NCBI GenBank assembly: GCA_947568835.1 | Contig: OX387607.1 | Location: 1,612,001 to 1,676,000 of the forward strand | Origin: Protonemura montana | Taxonomy: Eukaryota; Arthropoda; Insecta; Plecoptera; Nemouridae | Length of the DNA stretch: 64,000 nucleotides | Direction: 5' to 3' | Shown here: positions 57,436 to 64,000 of the stretch, in pieces | Layout: the number at the start of each line of letters is the position of its first letter | Position numbering within the stretch: position 1 is the first letter of the stretch | The notes under the pieces: generated by a model | Database searches by the model: none | What the model saw: the letters and a program-made list of their open reading frames with translations, nothing else | What the model was told of the DNA's origin: nothing | Program-made: the position numbers and the translations under genes

Positions 57436-57869
57436 ATACCACGCAATGTCAAGGCGATTTGGCAGCATGCACTAAAGACGAATGTTACCAAGAAAATCCT
57501 TCTGTTAAAATAGAAGCCAAGTCTTGCCAACACAACGATAATTCCATACATCTAGGAGATATACATATCCATCATGACGATAATTCAATTCTTGAAGTAG
57601 GTGATTCGATTTATCAAGAACCTTACCACCAGGACGATGAGCGTACCCAGCACCATCATGGAGATGGTTCAATTCTTGAAGTAGGTGATTCGATTTATCA
57701 AGAACCTTACCACCAGGACGATGAGCGTACCCAGCACCATCATGGAGATGGTTCAATTCTTGAAGTAGGTGATTCGATTTATCAAGAACCTTACCACCAG
57801 GACGATGAGCGTACCCAGCACCATCATGGAGATGGTTCATTTTTTGAAGAAGACAAATCAGTTTGTTAA
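57360..57869 (+). CDS. Out-of-frame continuation of the GPCR C-tail
   Basis: In the +2 frame relative to the GPCR, an open frame begins just after a TAA at 57357, inside the A-run, and runs 169 codons to TAA at 57867. It overlaps the last 25 GPCR codons. The overlapped part reads like protein (PPKQIDRNGPCEEIELREIN), followed by a Cys-containing stretch (CTKDECYQENPSVKIEAKSC) and three exact 28-residue His/Asp/Glu-rich repeats. It has no early ATG. One extra A in the A13 run (57358-57370), or a -1 slip there, would fuse it to the receptor. A polyadenylation signal follows 53 bp after its stop. It may be the genuine cytoplasmic tail, misread because of a homopolymer error. Confidence 0.5.
   Translation, partial: KKKKQIPPKQIDRNGPCEEIELREINTTQCQGDLAACTKDECYQENPSVKIEAKSCQHNDNSIHLGDIHIHHDDNSILEVGDSIYQEPYHQDDERTQHHHGDGSILEVGDSIYQEPYHQDDERTQHHHGDGSILEVGDSIYQEPYHQDDERTQHHHGDGSFFEEDKSVC
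57582..57833 (+). repeat. Three 84-bp tandem repeats, in-frame with the tail ORF
   Basis: Units at 57582-57665, 57666-57749 and 57750-57833 are almost identical at the DNA level. Each encodes 28 residues containing SIYQEPYHQDDERTQHHH. A fourth unit is started (GSFFEE) and degenerates before the stop. Confidence 0.95.
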
Positions 57870-57921
57870 GAAGCGCATGAACCTGCCTGAGCAATGGTGG
57901 CGAACTTGCTTAATAGGTATC

Positions 57922-57927
57922 AATAAA
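57922..57927 (+). other. Polyadenylation signal of the GPCR transcript
   Basis: AATAAA 53 bp beyond the tail-ORF stop and about 490 bp beyond the receptor stop. Confidence 0.5.
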
Positions 57928-58970
57928 TATTAACTTTGATTCGCGATTATGTTAAAACTTTGTTTGATAAAATTGCATATACCATTGTTTTAAAGACACC
58001 AATATGGTCTCGTCAGTTTATAATATTCCTAGCATTATATAAATATTTAGGGTAACTTTCTTGTTTTTGGTTGTTTATTTTGATTTTGAGACTCCTTTCT
58101 CGAAGGATACATTTGAAATACTGATAATTCGGTAAAATTTCTCCAAAATCAAAAAAGTGTATTTTTTTCTTTGATTTTTTTTAAATGTTTTGACCCTTGA
58201 AACCGACTTTTTTATGTCTTTTGCAATGCGGTTGATGCACAGGTTTTACTTAGTGGTTAACACTTCATTATTTCAATTGCTGTTTCAATATTTTAATATT
58301 TATTTGGTCCAGTTTAATCTACCTGTGTTAATTAAAGAGAGCCTACACGTGATTTAGCAATTATACTTATTGTCTTTCATTACTAACTGGCGGGAAAAAA
58401 TGTTGGACCGTCGACTTATTGTTTGGCTTTTATTTGTTTGAATGGAAGGTTTTGTTTTGTTTGACTGTATATTTTGAATTGTATAGTGATTAAAATTTAA
58501 ACGTGTTTCTACAGTGGTTTCAACCGAGCTCGGCGAAGCTCGATGTATCTCATTGTTTAAATGTTATTTATTAAATGTTATTAAACATGAAATAATCGTC
58601 TTAAAAAGATTTCGAATAAATTGAATCAAGGTCCTTATATCCTTAACAATTTAAATTTAAATGGATCAAATATTAGAGCGTAAAATCATGAAACAATAGT
58701 TTTTTTTTTTCGGGTAACTACGATACAAAGATAATGTTCAGAGCTTTTGTTATCCTTGTCTTCTAAGCTTCGAAACGCCTGAAATACGTCACATTGACAA
58801 CATTGATTATTTTATTCAGATTTGTAACTCGTTTGGAAGGTGTCAAAACCTTTTCTTGCCAGCCAATATTTGATACAATTTCCTATTGAAACCCGATCTA
58901 ATCACCGTATTGATGTTAGGTTTTCTTTTGCTCACAAATACTGTGCAAATTTAACCCAATTCCAATAACC
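57928..58970. other. Intergenic DNA, nothing recognised
   Basis: Strongly AT-rich, with no open frame of note and no repeat shared with the rest of the window. Confidence 0.45.
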
Positions 58971-58974
58971 CAAT

Positions 58975-59555
58975 AAGGAAACCCGGTGCCGGCACGTAGC
59001 CTACTCCTGTCGAAGACCAAGTGGACCACCGGCTTAACGTCCCTTCCGAAGGACGGTACAACTCGAACAACAGGATTCCTCCACAAATCCATGCTGTCGA
59101 GAGGTTGATAAGCAAGGCGAGTGAAGTTGCTGTACTAACTTTCATCCCTCTAGCCTCTCTCCCGAACAGAACTGGTCATGTGTATGATGGTCACCCATCC
59201 AATACCTGACCCAGCGCAGTGTTGCTTAACTTTCATCCCTCCAACCTCTCTCCCGAACAGAACTGGTCATGTGTATGATGGTCACCCATCCAATACCTGA
59301 CCCAGCGCAGTGTTGCTTAACGTTCATCCCTCCAACCTCTCTCCCAAACAGAACTGGTCATGTGTATGATGGTCACTCATCCAATACCTGACCCAGCGCA
59401 GTGTTGCTTAACTTTCATCCCTCCAACCTCTCTCCCGAACAGAACTGGTCATGTGTATGATGGTCACCCATCCAATACCTGACTCAGCACAGTGTTGCTT
59501 AACTTCGGTGATCTCACGACGACCGGAGTTTCCAGCACGCCAAACTGTTCAGTTT
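58975..59555 (-). mobile_element. 5S-derived SINE, 3'-truncated (locus 9)
   Basis: On the minus strand a 5S-like start near 59550 is followed by about four 91-bp heads (to about 59145) and the body. The body stops at about 58976 (ggaaacccggtgccggcacg), so the cat/tca tail and 3' end are missing. The body ORF persists (58951-59145). Confidence 0.85.
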
Positions 59556-59558
59556 TAT

Positions 59559-59684
59559 CGTTGAGTGTAGGTTATAGGTAGAGAAACAACGTCAATGTTA
59601 CAGTCTCTGCGTGAAAGATGGCCGCCAAATGACCACCTTACCGACAAAAATGCAGAGTACCGGAACATCACGTTAAGTGGAGCC
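59559..59684 (+). mobile_element. Single arm of the foldback MITE
   Basis: Starts CGTTGAGTGTAGGTTATAGG and ends at aagtggagcc, with the gtctctgcgtgaaagatggc and ccttaccgacaaaaatgcag motifs of the other copies. The loop and second arm are missing. It abuts the 5S SINE at locus 9. Confidence 0.8.
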
Positions 59685-60113
59685 TGTCAATCTAATTTTA
59701 GATTTGATTTATCAATATTAGTATTGATAATGTATTAATGTAAAATAAATTAGATGAAATAAAATAAAACATCAAATGCAAATCCCACTGGTTGCGTGTA
59801 GGCGCAACTGAGGCGGCATCTTTGCAAATTACCAACCAACTGATAGCCTGAAATAAAATGGTATTGATTTTCATAAACCGTTTCCGGTCACCGGATTTTA
59901 TGTTGAGGTAGTGACAGCGAAGCTAAGAACTTAAAATGGAACACAGGTGTAATGAAAATAAGTTATCAAAAACTTGACTACAGCAATCAGACAGATAAGC
60001 CCCACCACAGCATCAAGCCAACGCCTCCACCTCACCTCCCCCTACTTGCTGCCACCTAGAAGCGCTCGGCGTTAGACAACGTTCACTTGCTTGTCCTCCT
60101 CACAGCTATCAAG
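59685..60113. other. Upstream flank of FABP-3
   Basis: No repeat was recognised. A GC-richer stretch at 60000-60110 precedes the start codon. It ends in a pyrimidine-rich tcctcctcacag directly before CTATCAAGATGG, which could be the acceptor of a 5' UTR intron. Confidence 0.35.
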
Positions 60114-60195
60114 ATGGTGAATGCATTCCTTGGGAAGAAGTACTCGTTCGATTCGAACGACAGCGTCAACTTCGAAGAGTACATGAAGTCTTGTG
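60114..60195 (+). CDS. Fatty-acid-binding protein 3, first exon only
   Basis: ATG at 60114 (AAGATGG context) opens 27 codons plus one base, then donor G|GTGAGT. The peptide (FLGKKYSFDSNDSVNFEEYM) aligns residue for residue with exon 1 of FABP-2, and the exon has the same length (82 bp) and phase. Intron 1 is more than 3.8 kb. No exon 2 pattern (an acceptor followed by a G-x-G-x-x-x-R start) was found before 64000, and a LINE fragment lies in the intron. The gene presumably continues to the right of the window. It is the third member of the cluster, same strand as FABP-1 and FABP-2. Confidence 0.9.
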
Positions 60196-63050
60196 GTGAG
60201 TACTGGAAAAGACAAACAACAAAACTATATGTGTCATAAGCTGAAAGCTTTCGAAAGGTAAATGGCCCTAAAGATGGTGTAGTTCAAAATTTCAATGTCT
60301 TCTGGGTTTCAGATTTTTAAATTTAAGTGATTTTTCTTTGAAATTAGATTTATGTTGCAATAGCTTGCAGTGCACAAAGTATTTTACTATTAAGATCACT
60401 AATAGCAGCTCAAAAATTGGTGCCTAAACTGGAACTCGATTTTTTTGAGAGGTTATTAGTTTTTCTTATCATTAAGTAAGTGATTATTCTTTAATTTAGT
60501 CAACCTGAATTATCTTTGCAGTTCAGAATTGTTGTAATGTGAACGATTTTTTAACTGCCTCTAATATTTTGTATTGAATCAGTGGAACTTGAGGCCCATC
60601 CATTTGAAACGCTTGGCAGTTGTGAAGCAGAAGAGAGATGTCAGCAGAGATGTCAGCATGACTTAATCCGTACCATGTTACTTGGCATAATAAGTTATGT
60701 CAATATTAATTGTGCACAGACTTTCTCTCATGCTTATTGGTTGACATTGACCCATGACATGACGAAATGTTTAGATACGTCGCACTTTTTGCTCACACGC
60801 ATTTTTTTTTTTAGTTTTTTCAATCAAATCGATTGCAAGATAATTTATTTGTTTAGATGACAGAATTAATTTTGTTGCCCATTGCTGGTAGAGAGCAGTG
60901 AACCTTATCGAGGAAATGGGAGCGAAATGGGTGTTAATTATATTTATTTTCTCAGAAATCTTAGTCGTCGTGTTCGCCATTGGCTTTCTAGGTATACTAA
61001 AGGTGTAAAAAATTGGAACCTTGTTTGTGGAAGAAAGATTTTGAAAAGGAAAATCTTTTATCCAGCGATCTGAATTCCCTATAAATATTGGAAGTTTACC
61101 TGACGAATAACTGTTCTAAAATATCAAATATACCGTGTCAAAAGAACAAATATTTCTTTCAAACAGATTCATACGACGTGTATCGTGTCTCAGTATCATC
61201 TTAACAAATTTTAATTCCCCATTATTACTCGTTCATTAATAACATTAATCTCATTCCATTCCTGAACACCTCATTCTAAAATTCATTTCTTTCCTTATTT
61301 TCTTCCCATTCACTTATATTCATGTCCATTTTTACCTGTAAACATTGCCTATCCCCCCCATCTCTTTACATGACTTCCAACAGCAAAAATATTCTTCTCA
61401 TTTAAAATCTTCTCTTTTTACTTTTTTCTCTGTAATACTTTCAAGCGTGATGTATCACAAATCAAGTCACAAGTTGTAAGGCTCTTTGCATCTGATTACA
61501 ATCATATTCTGGTAAATTATCGCGCTTTATCAACGCTTATCTCTCCTCGCCAACCACTTGAATGCGCTCAAGTGCTCAAGTGGTTTGACCCCTGAGAGGC
61601 ACCCACAGCAGGCTTTTTTGAAAACATTGCTAGAAAGCTCAGCAGTGGTAGTAAATAAATTAAAGCGCACATGCATCAATATGCCCTAAAAGGCACAGAA
61701 GAAATGATGATAGTTGGGTAATATTTTTCTCCATTTCCCGGCAATTCATCAATCTTACCGAAGTGAACCTCAATTTCCCGGCATTTCCTTCACGTGAAGT
61801 CGGCGTCATCGCTGTCAGGTGACTTCAACGCACGGAAAGGTTTAAGTTGGTGAGATGAAAGATTTCATGAAATGATTTCACAAGTGACATTAAGACTATC
61901 AAATTACTAAAAGACTACTAAAAAATTATAACAATTACCAAGTTCATCACATCTAAATCCCTACATCTAATCAGAAAATGTAATCTACAACCTAAGGTGG
62001 TTCTCTTCTTTCGGAGTCTCGCCAATCCATCTACTAACTTCCCACGTCTCTCCCCATAAAGATTCTTTATGATGGTTTTCAGTCTCATGTCTACTTCATT
62101 TATCCTTAGCTCTGGTGATAGGATGCTTTTGAACTTGGTAATTGTTATAATTTTATGTGGTTCTTTTGTTATTGGAAAATTGTCAGGACTGCTCTCACCC
62201 CTGAAGAAGTAACTAGTATATGTTACGAAACGTCGGGAAATTTAGTTGTCCTTTGCTTAGCATTCAAAACCCAGTTCAAATAGTTTTTGTTAAATCACAA
62301 AGCTTTTTATGAATAACTCTTTTTGACTTATCCTTGCCTAAAAACCGGGCAAACTGTAGCAATGTTGCAAAACGCAGTTTTGCTTAACGTCCAGTATTTT
62401 TCCATGCACGCAGTTCGCGCTGTTTTTATCGGAGACCTCCACGTAGTATAAAAAAGCAATCAAAACGCACTCGAAATCCGCATTAAAACATTACCTTGGA
62501 TGTTATACTATCTTTGCAAGGCGTGTACCGTACAAGTCAAGTGTATGAGCAGCTTATCTCTGATTGAGTATCATTCACGATGGACTGATTACAAGCTGTA
62601 GGTAGCGATATCAGTTGCCACTCGAGCCCTGGCCCTGAATCTAGGAGATACTTGTGATCCTTGCACTTTTTTCAAATCAGTATGCCGTGGTTATGTAACT
62701 TTTAAAGTGCCAGTACACAGTTCGATGTACACTTTAAACATTACACGTGCAAGCGATTGGAAAAAGTAGTTATCAATACTGATATGTACTCATGGGCGTA
62801 TTTATAGGATCATTAGTCATTACACAGGGATTCACCAATTTCCAATTTTCTAGTTTGAAAGGTTTCGCTTATCAAAATAAGGACGAAAACAATGATTTAT
62901 TTAAAAATTTACCGAACTGGAGATATACTCGGAGGATCGAAGTCAACTGACTCTCCTCGGGGTCGCAGCCCTTTCGAATAGTCTATAGACGGTACCACCC
63001 TCCCCGGGTGTAAGGACAGGTTACTAGCCTGACAGGTTAGGATAGGTTAC
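60196..63050. other. Presumed FABP-3 intron 1, mostly unannotated
   Basis: A degenerate tRNA-SINE scrap lies at about 60395-60480 (agctcaaaaattggtgccta). Around 62205-62240 there is a ctgaagaagtaac...cgaaacgtcggg motif resembling the cacgtcg/cgtcgagac repeats at 36.0-36.3 kb. Otherwise I see nothing. The intron assignment depends on FABP-3 continuing beyond the window. Confidence 0.4.
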
Positions 63051-63980
63051 GCTAATCAGGCTGTCAACACAATGGACAAATGGTGCAAATCCAATGACCT
63101 GTTCATAAATAAGGGCAAAACAGTTTTCATGGATTACTCCGGGACAAATCATGTTCGGAATTCCTGTGCATTTATAAAACTGCATGGGAAAAGTGTAATT
63201 CAGTGCCCGGATATAAAATTCCTAGGAGTATATGTCGGCGACGGCACAGATTGGAGCCTCCACATAGAAAAGTTGACCAAACAAGTTGGGTCACTGTGCT
63301 TTTAAATCAAACGAATAATGCAGGTAGCTAACATTGAAACGGCTCGACTTGTGTACTTTGGCCATATCCACGCTCGACTCAGCTACGGTGTGATACTTTG
63401 GGGGAATCACCCAAAGGCGAAAAAACTATTAAAACTACAGAAAAGAGCTCTACGGTATATGGCCAAAGCATCCCACAACCCTGTGGCCGATGTGTATTTT
63501 AAGGACTCTTGCAAACCCTTGTTTAAACATTTTAACATCATGACAATGCCTTGTGTTTATATATTTTATGTTATTATGCACATCATAAAAAGCAATTTAC
63601 ACGAAGTGACAACCGACCACGGGCATGACACTAGATTTAAATCAGTTCCCAAACCAAAGAAACATGCGCATGAATTACAATGCTCTGCCCGATCATATAA
63701 AAAACAACAAGCATAATTTTAGAGCAACTCTGAAGGCCTACCTCATAGAAAAATGTTTTTATAGTACAAAAGAACTGTTTTATGTAAAATGATACGACTG
63801 TGATATACCATTGCTATTGAATTTATTGTACATATTTATTGACTTGTGATATTGTGATACCATGGGTATTTTATTTCTATTGTACATCCATTTATGTAAC
63901 ACCTTGACTTGCCAAAAACCAAGGAATTGGTATCTTGGAAAAAATAAGTTAAATAAAAAAATAAAAAAATAAAAAAATAG
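63051..63980 (+). mobile_element. Jockey-like LINE 3' fragment (reverse transcriptase C-terminus)
   Basis: From about 63051 the translation shows the C-terminal part of a non-LTR reverse transcriptase: a W-C-x-x-N-D-L-x-I-N-x-x-K-T motif (MDKWCKSNDLFINKGKTVFM), IKFLGVYVGDGTDWSLHIEK, then ARLSYGVILWGNHPKAKKLL and LQKRALRYMAKAS. There is an in-frame stop at 63303-63305, and after 63716 the homology (LKAYLIEKCFYSTKEL) moves to another frame, so it is dead. The 5' part is missing. The 3' end has an A-rich (aaataaaa)n tail at about 63950-63978. Jockey-clade membership is inferred from the motifs only. Confidence 0.85.
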
Positions 63981-64000
63981 CCGCACAAAGAGGCGGGAAA

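Noticed and set aside
57505-57894. Minus-strand 129-codon ORF with repeats of LLQELNHLHDGAGYAHRPGG
   Set aside because: Reverse-strand shadow of the three 84-bp repeats. The plus-strand frame abuts a coding gene and poly-A signal and is the more likely coding one.

Overview
This is a eukaryotic nuclear window, almost certainly from an arthropod and most likely an insect or other pancrustacean. Coding exons are short and split by GT-AG introns. A (CCTAA)n/(TTAGG)n array, the usual arthropod telomere motif, lies at 32.1-32.5 kb. There is a divergent ionotropic-receptor (IR) gene, a fatty-acid-binding-protein (FABP) cluster, and many hAT-type and 5S-rRNA-derived repeats. The species cannot be named from the sequence alone. 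Most of the 64 kb is non-coding, and most short open frames are chance or lie in repeats.

Layout: (1) 0-5.5 kb is repeat-rich intergenic DNA with an 8-bp-TSD hAT-like element (1135-2323) and a 401-bp foldback element (3881-4281). (2) 6.6-10.4 kb, minus strand, is a six-exon neo-calmodulin-like gene that assembles in frame into 176 residues with four EF hands and an acidic tail. Two possible further 5' exons lie near 12.8 and 15.8 kb. (3) 17.5-24.8 kb, plus strand, is FABP-1 (3 coding exons, 134 aa). (4) 27-32 kb is mostly 5S-derived SINE arrays, one intact tRNA-Pro(AGG) gene and a tRNA-like hairpin. (5) 32.1-32.7 kb holds telomere-motif and 9-bp minisatellites just upstream of FABP-2 (32.9-37.4 kb, plus, 4 exons, 135 aa). 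(6) 40.8-49.9 kb, minus, is a ten-exon divergent IR gene whose first-membrane-segment exon is broken by a 26-bp tandem duplication. Its introns hold a nested pair of hAT elements, and a further hAT element lies just past its stop codon. (7) 52.9-57.9 kb, plus, is an intronless 1512-aa adhesion-type GPCR with four tandem GPS-like cysteine modules. Its reading frame may continue, through a homopolymer frameshift, into a His/Asp-rich repeat tail. (8) 60.1 kb, plus, is the first exon of FABP-3, whose other exons lie outside the window. A jockey-like LINE 3' fragment closes the window.

The three FABP genes are a same-strand tandem cluster with unrelated genes (IR, GPCR) between members 2 and 3. 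FABP-2 keeps the three-intron layout of vertebrate FABPs, while FABP-1 lacks the middle intron. A 5S-derived SINE family occurs nine times. Many copies carry tandem repeats of the 91-92-bp 5S-derived head.

The least ordinary items are the four-module intronless GPCR with its out-of-frame tail, the multi-headed 5S SINE arrays, and the IR gene broken by an exactly measurable duplication. All exon joins were made by eye from splice motifs and phase; no alignment, database search or transcript evidence was available.
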